A stretch of DNA of 64,000 nt from Bacteroidales bacterium SW299 (GTDB lineage Bacteria > Bacteroidota > Bacteroidia > Bacteroidales > Bacteroidaceae): NCBI GenBank assembly GCA_019550975.1, contig SDWH01000003.1, positions 124,001 through 188,000 of the forward strand, read 5' to 3'. The notes beneath the pieces were generated by a model. That model was not told the origin of the DNA, searched no databases, and worked only from the letters and a program-made list of their open reading frames with translations. The translations under genes were made by a program, and so were the position numbers. Numbering within the stretch: the stretch's first letter is position 1; each line of letters opens with the position of its first letter. Shown in pieces: positions 1 through 8,642 of the stretch.

Positions 1-1
1 T

Positions 2-373
2 ACATCTGTGGTAGACAGGATTTCGTATAAAATGGACGATCTGAAAGACAGCATGAATGATATAAACTCTGAAATAAGCTCTTTATACGACAGTCTGAGT
101 CATCTGGACATGGATGATGACTATAACAGGGAATATATCAGAAATGAAATAGATAACCTGCAGTATGAGTATTCGTCAATTGAAGAGGAATATGAGGAGT
201 GCACAGACGACATGGATACGGCACAGGACTGCATGAACAGACTGATAGCTAATAAGGAAATGGTCAATTCTCTGTTCAACAGGTGTGTTAGTGATGTTAC
301 AACTGATGTGAATACGGCATGTAACTTCATTGACAAGCTGGTATTCCACCTTAAAGAACTTCAAAAGATATAA
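2..373 (+). CDS. Small acidic helical protein of unknown function, 5' end cut by the window
   Basis: I do not recognise this protein. The reading frame is open to the left edge (codons for T-S precede a GTG at 8), so the real start is probably outside the window. The visible 121 residues are very acidic and rich in D, E, S, N and Y. They look like two long amphipathic helices (about residues 10-32 and 45-85), a helical-hairpin or coiled-coil shape, with no signal peptide or membrane segment. The stop at 371-373 lies four bases before the ATG of the next gene, so the two are probably co-transcribed. Base composition is more AT-rich than the housekeeping genes after 8000, which fits an accessory element. 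The role is unknown; a small helical partner or chaperone of a larger neighbour to the left is only a guess. Confidence 0.5.
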   Translation, partial: TSVVDRISYKMDDLKDSMNDINSEISSLYDSLSHLDMDDDYNREYIRNEIDNLQYEYSSIEEEYEECTDDMDTAQDCMNRLIANKEMVNSLFNRCVSDVTTDVNTACNFIDKLVFHLKELQKI

Positions 374-377
374 AAAT

Positions 378-602
378 ATGGTTCCATTGGACAATCTTAT
401 CCAGGCAAAATACAGACTTGATGAGTGTACAGACTCACTTCATCAGATATGGGATGACAAGAAGTATAAGTATTTCGTGTCTAATCTAATTGACCCTATA
501 ATGAGCAGACTTGATTTTTACAATGCTGAATTGAATAGCGTAATAATTGATAGTAATTGTATTTCTGATACTCTTAGTGAACTGGAAGATAAATATCAGT
601 AA
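378..602 (+). CDS. Small helical hypothetical protein
   Basis: A 74-residue protein of unknown function starting at ATG 378, four bases after the stop of the preceding gene. An in-frame ATG at 330 lies inside the upstream gene and is less likely to be used. The sequence is all-helical in appearance (DNLIQAKYRLDECTDSLHQI, then a second helix around SRLDFYNAELNSVI) with an acidic C-terminus. It has no recognised domain, signal peptide or catalytic motif. Tight spacing suggests an operon with the gene before it, and the similar size and helical character may mean the pair act together. The 435 bases after it carry repeats and the promoter of a recombinase, so this gene closes whatever unit comes from the left. 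Confidence 0.5.
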   Translation: MVPLDNLIQAKYRLDECTDSLHQIWDDKKYKYFVSNLIDPIMSRLDFYNAELNSVIIDSNCISDTLSELEDKYQ

Positions 603-792
603 AATTATAAATGTATATTAATAACTTATAAATTTATTTCTTGTTTTATTGGTATCCGGTTAAATTTGAGTCAAGTCAAATATTAATCAAATAACTTTGA
701 AAAGGAAAAGAATAGAATTCTTAGTTAAATTGATATTGTAAATGTTTGCCCAAGATATTACTATATTTGCCTTGTACCGCTTTAGGTAGCGT

Positions 793-986
793 GGTTTGTT
801 TGTCTAAACAACAATGTAATTTAGACAACTGCTTGAAAATAAGGATAAAACAATTTCTTCAACGAAGAGGAATACTGATAGCCTTCGGACTAGTCAAACA
901 ATTAAACACCAACGCGATGAACAAAGATTATTTGTTTGTCGCGTTGGTGTTTTATGGTGTTATATGGTGCGGTTTGTTTGTCTAAA
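793..986 (+). repeat. Pair of 16-bp direct repeats upstream of the recombinase
   Basis: The 16-mer ggtttgtttgtctaaa occurs at 793-808 and again at 971-986, 178 bases apart start to start. The left copy is the left half of an inverted repeat: tgtctaaa at 801-808 is matched by tttagaca at 820-827. The copies bracket the strong hairpin at 904-952 and the right copy abuts the recombinase promoter. Repeats beside an integrase gene suggest recombinase or excisionase binding sites, but this is inference. Otherwise the 603-1037 interval shows no gene I can support. Confidence 0.55.
904..952 (+). terminator. Long hairpin between the helical genes and the recombinase
   Basis: Perfect 14-base arms, aaacaccaacgcga at 904-917 and its complement at 939-952. 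Pairing continues inward (gaacaaa with tttgttt) to give about 22 mostly paired positions around a five-base loop. The stem starts in A-rich and ends in T-rich sequence on both strands, so it could stop transcription from either side. No long T-run follows on the plus strand, so a structural or recombination role is also possible. Confidence 0.5.
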
Positions 987-992
987 ATACAT

Positions 993-1000
993 TACCTTTG
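993..1000 (+). promoter_or_regulatory. Bacteroides-type -7 box before the recombinase
   Basis: TACCTTTG at 993-1000 matches the Bacteroidales -7 consensus TAnnTTTG and lies 37 bases before the ATG at 1038. TTTG candidates for the -33 element sit in the direct repeat at 973-980, but the spacing (about 12-16) is shorter than the usual 19-21. Confidence 0.5.
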
Positions 1001-1037
1001 CTTCTCCTCATGAATATTGAATTGGGAGGAAAAGCAT

Positions 1038-2269
1038 ATGGGAAGACCGAAAAGACTATATTCATTGGGCAAATACCGCCTTCGCACGCCGAAAGTGGTT
1101 GACAAGGAAAAAGCCTATCCTGTCGAGTTGGAATACACTTGGAACAGGCAGGTAATCCGTAAGACAACGAATGTCTTTGTCAAAGTTGCGGACTGGAACC
1201 AGAACGGCAATCAGGGACGGGGTGAAATACGTGCAAGTCATGGCGGTGAATCCAAACGACTTAACCAGTTATTGCTGGCACGTGTTGACCGTATAGACTC
1301 ACAACTTGCCGAATATAGCGAAAAACATCCTAATCAGATAACCGCTGATGTCGTATCCGGCTTTCTTGCGGACAAACCGCTTGCACGTCGTGATCAAGGG
1401 AAGGACTTCGTGGAGTTTACATTGGAACGTCTTTTTTCTGACTATGCAAGAAACAGAATCGGAAGGAGCCGGTATGAAAACGGAAAGAGCTGCATGAATA
1501 TATTCCAGACATTCCTGAGAGCTACCCGACAGGGACCCTATCGTTCTGACAGCATTTATGTAGGCGATATGACTCCGGAGCTGTTAGACAGTTATATATC
1601 GTGGCGCAGGGAAATCAAGCAGAATAGTGATGCCGCTATCAACCACTCTCTGACTCCGATATTAAAAGCATGTGCATACGCCTGTGAAATGGGCATGATG
1701 GAACCTGCCGTCACTGCAAGGATTCAGGATATGCACATTGTGACTAAGGTATCGCTTTCTGAAGAAGAGGCAGAGTTTGACGGCAAAAGTTTCAGTAAGG
1801 AACAGATGGCGGCATTGCTTGAATATTACAAGACCTGTACTGAACCTCGTAGAAAAGAATTTTTGGAAATGTTCTTCTTTGCCTTCCATGCCTGTGGACT
1901 CCGTGTAGTGGATGTGATGACATTGCAGTGGGGCCATGTCAATTTTGAGAAGAAGGAACTGAGAAAAATCATGATTAAGACGAACAATCGCCATGTAATT
2001 CCTCTTACGGAACCTGCCTTGAATATTCTTCACCGGTGGAACGTGCCGGATGTCGGTATGTATTCAACTTAGTAAAGTATGATCTGGATCTTGATGATGC
2101 TGAGGCTCTGTACAAGTCCCGTAACAATGCAACGAAATGCATCAATCAGTCGCTGGCGGTTGTCGGAGAACAGATAGGGCTTCCGTTTACCCTCTCAATG
2201 CATTGTGCAAGACATATAAATTCTTCTTATTCATTGAAAACAAGAAACTTACAAAGATTGTCAGTTTGA
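1038..2269 (+). pseudogene. Tyrosine recombinase (phage/transposon integrase family), frameshifted and C-terminally truncated
   Basis: The start is ATG 1038, preceded by gggagga as a ribosome-binding site. It encodes a Bacteroidales-type integrase: an arm-binding N-terminal region (MGRPKRLYSLGKYRLRTP), a core-binding SAM-like domain (about residues 120-225) and the catalytic domain with the first Arg in HACGLRVVDVMTLQW. The frame stops at 2072, but the family sequence continues in another frame from about 2036 (YVFNLVKYDLDLDDAEALY, then NATKCINQSL and the H-x-x-R motif in SMHCARH near 2217). After that the protein stops resembling the family and the catalytic Tyr segment is missing. There is therefore one frameshift near 2036-2045 and loss of the end near 2220. 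The recombinase should be inactive; it marks a former mobile element. Confidence 0.85.
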
Positions 2270-2472
2270 CAGGTAACGACTTGGAAACCAGCGGGCTTCT
2301 ATATTTTTCTATGTTCTGCATCAATCAAATGAACGCCTTTCTCATTTGCAAAAGTAATGTTTTTCTCCTTCACTGCTAAAACTATTCCTCTGAAAAATAG
2401 AGAAAATTACACTTCCCTCAACGTAAGGTTTCCCAAACGTAATAACACCTATTAACGACAGAAAAATTAGCG

Positions 2473-5334
2473 TTAAGTATAAAGCACTTCTAAGACATTC
2501 TCTGCCAATGCCAAATTATATATGCGTATGGCGTTATTTTCATCAGTGTTGTAACCAAGATAGTTGACACTGCCATACCATACCAAGGATTTGTCAATGA
2601 TTGCAACATCAATAGCCAATGCGTCGTTAATCTTGATACTGACTCCTATTTCTCTTAGCCTTTCTTCCTTTTCAAAGTTACTCTTGATTAATGTGATAAC
2701 CTCCACGCCCCGCGCAGACAAATTCCTTAGTATATTTAGTATATCAAGTATAGGCGAATGTTTGGCAAACCAAAGTTTTGTCGCAGAAATAACCACCGAA
2801 TATTTCGCTTGGGACAAATCTTTGAAGAACTCATTTTGGTATGTATGCCCATTAAAAATAATGCTATGGCTTTCGTTGAATAAATCCATTGGTGCATTGG
2901 ACATTATTTGATAGCCCACAGAAGCATACCCTCGTAGTCTTCGTTTGTACATGACATCACACATCGGTACGCGAATGTCGATGTAATCGTAAATCCGAAC
3001 TTCTTTCTTGTCTAGATATTCCCGATGCAAACGCCCTGCATATTGTGCAATGATACCTTTCCAAGAAACGGGCAAGGCTAAAAACAGAGTATCCAATCGT
3101 GGATAGTCAAAACCTTCGCCCACATATTTCCCTGTTGCCACTATGGCAAGCGGTTCCGTAGGAGAGATACTTTGTAGCAATTTCATTTTCTGCCGTTTTT
3201 CTCTTGCCGATTCAGAACCGATAAGAGTAATAATATTCTTGCAATGGAGAGCTAAGGCATTTGCCAAAGTTTCGACATGGGCGGTAAGACTGGTCAATAC
3301 AATGGGAGAACGTCCTTCCATTAATGCCTTACGCACATCGTCTATGATAAGATTGTTCCGATTTTCATCTTCAGCCATTTTCTGAATCATTCGTGCATAA
3401 GTGGACCTATCATCTGTCAACTCTCTGTAAGAAGTGAAACGGGGAACAAGCAGACGTGTGAATGTCTGGGAGGCTATTTGAGTTTTTGCATCTGCCGAAT
3501 AGCGGATAGGGCCGCATTGCATGAAAATGATAGGCTGATGCCCGTCCTTGCGGATTGCGGTAGCTGTCAGTCCATATACATAACGGGCATTGGCATACTT
3601 CAATATCCGTTCAAAATTCACTGCTGATACATGATGGCATTCGTCCACAATCAGCATTCCGTAATTCCGAACAAAAGATTTCACCCCGTTGTCTTCCAAA
3701 CAGGATTGTATCAGGGCAATGTCTATTTTCCCACGCAGTGAATTTCCCTTAGAGTCCAATGTACCGAACGGTGAAAAGGCTTTTTTACGGCCACGTTTCT
3801 TAGGAAGGTCTTCTTCCGTAAAATCTATTTCCAGAAATTCTTCCAAACGGGATTTCCATTGGTCTAACAAAGATTTAGTATGCACTAATATCAGCGTATT
3901 TATTTTCCGTTCAGCTATCAAACCGATAGCCGTAACCGTTTTGCCAAATGCGGTAGTGGCATTCAGTATCCCATTATTATGCGTTGTCAAACTGGCTATG
4001 GCAGCTTTCTGTTCTTCACGAAGTTCGCCTTTAAACCTTACGGTTACGTTCTCCCCGTGATTGGTTTTATCCTCTATTCGGTACGAGATTTGATTGTCTT
4101 TCAAAAGAGTAACGACCGCATCTTCACATCCACGAGGCAGGGCAATGTAATCTTCTTCCATATCGGCACAAGAAATAATACGGGGAATGTTGTAAATAGA
4201 CAAGCGCATACCTTGTCTGGCATAAAACTCCGGATTCTTGAACGAAGCAATCCGTTTCAGATGATTGATGACCCTTGCAGACAATCCCGACAAAGGGATG
4301 TATAGCATATTGGAACGTATGAGAACAAGATTGGCTGGAAAATCATTAGGAGTGATTTTCTGAGGTACTGGAGTCTCCCACGGTTTGGATTCACTGGTAG
4401 TGGACAATTCGCCTAATTCGGAATCCGTTCCATGCTTTGCCAATATCGCGTCAATTGTTGTTTCGGGAATCCGTTTTATCTGAAGCAGATAGTTCCATTG
4501 GTTTTCGTAAATAATAAAATTCTCGTCCACAAATACGCTGTTCCCTTCTTTGCGTGCTTTCCCTTGCAACGGCAACGCCACCAGATTCCCGAAACCACCC
4601 TCTGGCAACCGATCTTGATTGGGGAAGAAACGGTCGTATGATTTGAAAGTCATCCGTCCGTTTCTTTCCATTGCTTCTGTTAGTACCGCATATCCCAGTC
4701 TTCGCGCTTTGGAGGCAGGCAATGGCAGTTCAAAGAATATCCATACATGTGCACCGTTTCCGGAGCGGGAGCGTTCAATGGAACAAGGAATATCCCAATC
4801 TTTGCAGACCCCGACATATGCCAACACATCTTTCTTATATCCATGTTCGCAAGACTTGTCATCGAAATCCGCACACAGAAAATTGCAGTTGTTGTCGGCA
4901 AGAATGGCATAGGCACCGATTACATCCTGCCCGTCCTGGGTTTTCCCTTCAAGATGCCGGTATATATCCTCATACTCCAACGGTTTGAACAACCTGTTGG
5001 GACATTCCGCGCACTTATACTTTTTCTTGTCACACAATTGCCTGTCCCATTCGTTCCGACACACAGGCTGGTAACCTGATTTTCCGCTTGTCCTACTGTG
5101 CCATCTCCGTGCAAACACATCCTCGCGTCCTTTGAACAGATTGCGGAATACACTTACTTTTTCTTCCAAAGACAAATGTTGCTTCATGATGGGCTGTGTC
5201 ATAGGAATATCCTTGCTGTTTAGTAATGTCTGTAGCCTATCGACCTCCTTATGAAGAAATTCATTCTCCTTAAGAAGTTTGTTGTACGCAGCCAATAGTT
5301 CTTGGTATGTAAGCTGTTTTCCCATGTCATTCAA
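2473..5334 (-). CDS. TOTE-type protein: archaeo-eukaryotic primase domain, DEAH-like helicase and PLD-like C-terminus
   Basis: A 953-residue fusion. An N-terminal coiled coil (about 8-40) leads to cysteines that could bind zinc (C92, C101, C108, C111). An archaeo-eukaryotic primase domain of the TOTE conflict-system family follows (about 55-290), with DFDD at 156-159 and H196 in SGNGAHVWIFF. The superfamily 2 helicase core has Walker A TTAFGKT (460-466), DECH (564-567), TATA (590-593) and motif VI QYAGRLHR (764-771). The C-terminal 120 residues resemble a phospholipase-D fold, but the place expected for HxK reads differently (LAIDVAIID), so the nuclease-type HKD motif looks degenerate. The start overlaps the upstream ATPase stop by four bases (ATGA), so the two are translationally coupled. 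Such proteins are usually in mobile or defence contexts; here it sits beside a dead integrase. The biochemical role is not known from sequence. Confidence 0.85.
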   Translation of the reverse strand: MNDMGKQLTYQELLAAYNKLLKENEFLHKEVDRLQTLLNSKDIPMTQPIMKQHLSLEEKVSVFRNLFKGREDVFARRWHSRTSGKSGYQPVCRNEWDRQLCDKKKYKCAECPNRLFKPLEYEDIYRHLEGKTQDGQDVIGAYAILADNNCNFLCADFDDKSCEHGYKKDVLAYVGVCKDWDIPCSIERSRSGNGAHVWIFFELPLPASKARRLGYAVLTEAMERNGRMTFKSYDRFFPNQDRLPEGGFGNLVALPLQGKARKEGNSVFVDENFIIYENQWNYLLQIKRIPETTIDAILAKHGTDSELGELSTTSESKPWETPVPQKITPNDFPANLVLIRSNMLYIPLSGLSARVINHLKRIASFKNPEFYARQGMRLSIYNIPRIISCADMEEDYIALPRGCEDAVVTLLKDNQISYRIEDKTNHGENVTVRFKGELREEQKAAIASLTTHNNGILNATTAFGKTVTAIGLIAERKINTLILVHTKSLLDQWKSRLEEFLEIDFTEEDLPKKRGRKKAFSPFGTLDSKGNSLRGKIDIALIQSCLEDNGVKSFVRNYGMLIVDECHHVSAVNFERILKYANARYVYGLTATAIRKDGHQPIIFMQCGPIRYSADAKTQIASQTFTRLLVPRFTSYRELTDDRSTYARMIQKMAEDENRNNLIIDDVRKALMEGRSPIVLTSLTAHVETLANALALHCKNIITLIGSESAREKRQKMKLLQSISPTEPLAIVATGKYVGEGFDYPRLDTLFLALPVSWKGIIAQYAGRLHREYLDKKEVRIYDYIDIRVPMCDVMYKRRLRGYASVGYQIMSNAPMDLFNESHSIIFNGHTYQNEFFKDLSQAKYSVVISATKLWFAKHSPILDILNILRNLSARGVEVITLIKSNFEKEERLREIGVSIKINDALAIDVAIIDKSLVWYGSVNYLGYNTDENNAIRIYNLALAENVLEVLYT

Positions 5335-6701
5335 AGCAACGGTGTCATATATAAAGGCAGATACACAATCCCATTTTCTATTTTCATATCCTTATCGTGA
5401 AGCACGTAGGGAGTGGATAGCTGGGAGCCGTATTTGGCTATACATTTTCTCAACGAGTTCAGTGTGTAGCGCTGTCCGGATTTTACTTCAATGGGTGAAA
5501 TATTATGCCTGCTGGTCGTTACAGGTTTGGCTATCAGGAAGTCAATTTCCATACGGTCATCTGCTGATGTTCGGGAACTGTTGCTGAAAAAATAAAGTTT
5601 GTGTCCTGCCGCCCGAAGTATTTGCGCCACGATATTCTCCACCAACATTCCCTCGTTCACTTCCAGCTTGTCAAACATCAGTTTCCGGTAAAGGTCCGCA
5701 CTTACTATCCCACGTTCGTCAAAGGCGTGGCTGATGAGCAGCCCGGTATCACCCATATAGCATTTCAGCGTTGTACGTTCTTCATTCAGTTTCAAGCCGA
5801 TACTCGGTTCGGTCGAATTATAACAACAGTTAATTATTTTAGCGTCACTCAGCCAAAAGAAAGCCTGCGAATAATCACGCATACGGGCTTCACTCTGCAA
5901 TGCGGATAAGACAAACTTCTTTTCGTGTTTCTGCAATTGCCCCGGAATCTCCTCAAAGATAGCGGCAACTTTCGTTTCCTGATTGTCCGCATATTTGTGA
6001 ATGTCATTGCGGTAAAGAGCCAATATATCGCGCTTCACTTCATCCACCTTTTTAAAGTCCCGCGTTTCCACATATTTCTGTACAGCCTGTGGCATTCCTC
6101 CGATAATCAGATATTGCCGGAAATAGTCCATTGCCCGGCGGTGGAAAGCCTCCATCGGAAGACGTTTGTCAAACCGCATCCGGATGTAAGGCATCAGCAT
6201 TTCATCGCCCATAGCCCACAGGAATTCCTCAAAGTCCATCGGGAACATTTCGATGGCATGTTCCTCTGAAGGCAGCATGATGTCCTTTACATTCTTCTTG
6301 ATGGAAATAAGCGATCCTGTCTCAATATAGTCATAACGTCTGTCTGCCACTAAATGCTTGATGGCTGCACGGGCACGGGGACAAAACTGCACTTCATCGA
6401 ATATGATTAAAGAACGGGCTTCTTCGTCTTTTGTTTGACGTGGAGTAAGTTTCCGCCTAAAATAAAGTTCCAAATTCATGAAAAGCATGTCGAGGTCATC
6501 CAAATAAAGGTTGAAAAACTCCATTACCTGAGGATTTACCTTGCTGAAGTCCACCAGAATGTAAGACTCATATTCTTTGCGTGCAAATTCTTCCACGATA
6601 TAACTTTTCCCTATACGCCTGGCTCCTTCTATCAAAAGGGCAGTATCACCCTTATGGTTCTTCTTCCATTCCAACAGTTTATCATATATCTTTCTTCTCA
6701 T
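5331..6701 (-). CDS. AAA-family ATPase with DUF4143 C-terminal domain
   Basis: A 456-residue ATP-binding protein. The AAA_14 module carries Walker A GARRIGKS (about 26-33) and Walker B SLIIFDEVQ (about 97-105). The rest matches the DUF4143 type: the middle segment FPMDFEEFLWAMG and a C-terminal part with a nuclease-like D-E-K arrangement (MEIDFLIAKP followed by ISPIEVKSGQRY). The C-terminal motif resembles restriction-endonuclease-fold domains often fused to these ATPases. No signal peptide. It is the first gene of a two-gene minus-strand operon and overlaps the primase-helicase by four bases. A -7 box lies at 6764-6771. Many copies of this family occur in Bacteroidales, mostly of unknown role; the coupling to a TOTE helicase is the notable feature. 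Confidence 0.85.
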   Translation of the reverse strand: MRRKIYDKLLEWKKNHKGDTALLIEGARRIGKSYIVEEFARKEYESYILVDFSKVNPQVMEFFNLYLDDLDMLFMNLELYFRRKLTPRQTKDEEARSLIIFDEVQFCPRARAAIKHLVADRRYDYIETGSLISIKKNVKDIMLPSEEHAIEMFPMDFEEFLWAMGDEMLMPYIRMRFDKRLPMEAFHRRAMDYFRQYLIIGGMPQAVQKYVETRDFKKVDEVKRDILALYRNDIHKYADNQETKVAAIFEEIPGQLQKHEKKFVLSALQSEARMRDYSQAFFWLSDAKIINCCYNSTEPSIGLKLNEERTTLKCYMGDTGLLISHAFDERGIVSADLYRKLMFDKLEVNEGMLVENIVAQILRAAGHKLYFFSNSSRTSADDRMEIDFLIAKPVTTSRHNISPIEVKSGQRYTLNSLRKCIAKYGSQLSTPYVLHDKDMKIENGIVYLPLYMTPLL

Positions 6702-6763
6702 AAATCACGTATTCACCTTTATTCTCTAATTAATATTTCACATATTCAAGGTTATTATAGTCG

Positions 6764-6771
6764 CAAATATA
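6764..6771 (-). promoter_or_regulatory. -7 box for the ATPase/primase-helicase operon
   Basis: The minus strand reads TATATTTG here, matching TAnnTTTG, about 60 bases before the ATPase start codon. I see no clear -33 TTTG at the usual distance. Confidence 0.45.
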
Positions 6772-6821
6772 CACATTTTCTTGGATTAGAAAGAACTTCA
6801 GGATGTTTTCATTTCAATTAA

Positions 6822-6840
6822 ATGAATGTCCGCATGTTAC
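6822..6840 (+). repeat. Left terminal inverted repeat of the IS1595-type element
   Basis: Reads atgaatgtccgcatgttac. It matches the complement of 7877-7895 at 17 of 19 positions, differing at positions 14 and 18. Confidence 0.75.
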
Positions 6841-6923
6841 AAAATAGCAAAGTTTAAACTGCCAAATTGCCCCACAGGCATGTTTTGGAAGATATAAAAC
6901 GTAAGACAATAAACATATGCATT

Positions 6924-7873
6924 ATGAACCTGCTTGATTTTTACCGTCAATATCCCGACGAGGCATCCTGTGAGGATGCCCTCCGCCGTTTCCGTGAGCA
7001 TCACGGCCTGTACTGTAGTCAATGCGGCGGTTTGCGCCTGAGCTGGAATCCGAGCCACAAGTTCTGGACGTGCATGGATTGCAAACATGAGATGCTGCTT
7101 CGTTCCGGTACGGTGATGCAAGGCAGCCATCTGCCTGTCCGTGACTGGTTTGCTGCCATGTTCCTTCTGACGGCGACAAAGCGTGCCATATCCACAAGGA
7201 GATACAGCGCCAGATTGGGCGCAAGCGTTACCAGCCCGTATGGGAGATGGTGCATAAGCTGCGCGACGTGATGGGCAAGCGCGACGGAGGCTACCCCCTC
7301 CATGGGGACATGGAGGTTGACGAGGACTTCTTCTTCACGGAAACGCCCGAAGAACAGAAAGATTGCCCGTTGAAGCGCGGACGGGGAAACCAGCGCAAGA
7401 CCCCTGTCCTTGTCATGGCGGAAAGCTGCCTGCCAAAGACGCCTCCGGCCAAGATGTACAGTACGCCAAAGAGTGTCGGGCATATAAAGATGCAGGTCAT
7501 CGACGATTTCAAGGCTTCCACCATTACGGGCAAGATTAAGCAGGGTACGGACGGAAATGCCGATGTGACCACGGACGGGTTCAGCAGCTATGCCTCCCTT
7601 GAAAAGAACGGGGTGGCATCCTCCCATCATGCCGTCGTTACGGACGACAAAAGGAGTGTCGGGAAAGTCCTGCCATGGGTACACATTGCCATCAGCAACG
7701 CCAAGAGGAGCATACTGGACACTTGCCATGACATAAAAGCGGAGTTCCTCCAACTGTACCTCAACGAGTTCTGCTACAAGTTCAACAGAAGGTATTTCGG
7801 ATTCAGGCTTCTTGACAGGCTAGAACTTTGTGCGTGTTCCTATAGGGCGGACTTCAAACATAGAATCTATTGA
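6924..7873 (+). pseudogene. IS1595-type (ISXO2-like) transposase, frameshifted
   Basis: The start is ATG 6924 (MNLLDFYRQYPDE). The N-terminal part is a zinc ribbon, CSQCGG and CMDCKHE, typical of this family, followed by MQGSHLPVRDWFAAMFLLTATK. The frame is lost near 7190-7245; the family sequence resumes in the +1-shifted frame at about 7247 (VHKLRDVMGKRDGGYPLHGD). The DDE-type catalytic core follows, with D in GDMEVDEDFF, D in TTDGFSSY, and the third acidic/Asn region around HIAISNAKRSILD and EFLQLYLNEFCYKFNRR. Intact protein would be about 315 residues. Unless programmed frameshifting rescues it, the gene is dead. Confidence 0.85.
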
Positions 7874-7876
7874 TTG

Positions 7877-7895
7877 GCAACTTGCGGACATTCAT
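7877..7895 (-). repeat. Right terminal inverted repeat of the IS1595-type element
   Basis: On the minus strand it reads atgaatgtccgcaagttgc, pairing with the left end at 6822-6840. It lies a few bases after the transposase stop codon. Confidence 0.75.
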
Positions 7896-7992
7896 ATTGT
7901 TTTTTCCCTTTTCTCCGATTGTGTATCAAGCACATTATGAAGGGGAATGGGTAGGGTGGCAAGCATTTTTCACAAATAAAAAACGGATTATA

Positions 7993-8024
7993 TTGGAAAA
8001 AATGAATTATTATTTGTATCTTTG
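7993..8024 (+). promoter_or_regulatory. Promoter of the DUF177-rpmF-fabH operon
   Basis: TTGG at 7993-7996 as -33 and TATCTTTG at 8017-8024 as -7, separated by 20 bases, a textbook Bacteroidales promoter. The predicted transcript starts about 8031, just upstream of the TTG start codon at 8051. Confidence 0.7.
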
Positions 8025-8050
8025 TCGCCCGATTTATAGGGTATTGCGAC

Positions 8051-8626
8051 TTGGAAGAGCTTGATATATATAATGTAGGGTTAAGAGATATGCGTCAGGA
8101 CTCATGTGAATATGAGGGCACGCTTGATGATCGTTTTTTTACGGATATCGATGCTGGTGATATCCGGAAAGGACATCTGAATGTCCAATTGTCTGTGAAA
8201 AAGACGATAGGCGCATATATGTTGAACTTCCATATAGAGGGAGCGGTGACTGTTGTGTGTGACCGTTGCCTTGACGAACTGGAACTTCCAGTAAATACAG
8301 ACAATGCCTTGAAAGTGAAGTTGGGTTCCGATTTTTCGGAAGAAGAAGACTTTGTCACAGTGCCTGAGGAAGATGGGTATATTGATGTTTCATGGTTCAT
8401 TTATGAATTTGTGGCATTGAGCTTGCCCATGAAGAAAGTTCATGCTCCCGGTGAATGCAATGAGCAAATGATGGGAGTGCTGAATGAACATAGCTGCATC
8501 TCGTCCCCGGCAGAAGAGCTTGAGGATTACGAAGATATGGAGGAGGGTACGGAAGCGATTTCGGATGATGATCGGGAGAGTGATCCGAGATGGGACGAAC
8601 TGAAGAAAATATTGAATAATAATTAA
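8051..8626 (+). CDS. DUF177 (YceD-like) protein
   Basis: A 191-residue acidic cytoplasmic protein of the DUF177/YceD family, which is nearly always encoded just before ribosomal protein L32 and is linked to 23S rRNA/ribosome biogenesis. The diagnostic segment is VVCDRCLDELELPV (about 75-88), with a second pair-like cysteine region CNEQMMGVLNEHSC. The start is inferred as TTG 8051: no ATG lies between the promoter at 8017-8024 and the conserved region, and family members begin with a similar short N-terminus. It is followed after 16 bases by rpmF. The C-terminal tail is strongly acidic (EELEDYEDMEEGTE). Confidence 0.85.
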   Translation: MEELDIYNVGLRDMRQDSCEYEGTLDDRFFTDIDAGDIRKGHLNVQLSVKKTIGAYMLNFHIEGAVTVVCDRCLDELELPVNTDNALKVKLGSDFSEEEDFVTVPEEDGYIDVSWFIYEFVALSLPMKKVHAPGECNEQMMGVLNEHSCISSPAEELEDYEDMEEGTEAISDDDRESDPRWDELKKILNNN

Positions 8627-8642
8627 ATAAAAACTTAAAACA

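Larger units (their letters stand above)
6822..7895 (+). mobile_element. IS1595-family insertion sequence, decayed, with terminal inverted repeats
   Basis: The ends are a 19-bp inverted repeat: atgaatgtccgcatgttac at 6822-6840 and its complement at 7877-7895, 17 of 19 matching. It encloses one transposase of the ISXO2-like/IS1595 group, broken by a frameshift. The size, about 1.07 kb, fits a simple member of this family. I could not find a convincing target-site duplication (IS1595 elements normally make 8 bp), so the insertion is probably old. It lies between the ATPase operon promoter and the core DUF177-rpmF operon. Confidence 0.8.

Noticed and set aside
746..985. 79-codon open frame before the recombinase
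   Set aside because: It spans the direct repeats and hairpin; composition looks random.
2270..2472. Continuation of the recombinase catalytic end
   Set aside because: None of the three frames after about 2220 shows the expected LGH or Tyr motifs; nothing else was recognisable in this gap.
6813..7903. Target-site duplication of the IS1595 element
   Set aside because: The eight bases outside the two ends do not match convincingly.
7870..8064. 64-codon open frame between the insertion sequence and DUF177
   Set aside because: It overlaps the IS end and the DUF177 promoter and resembles nothing.
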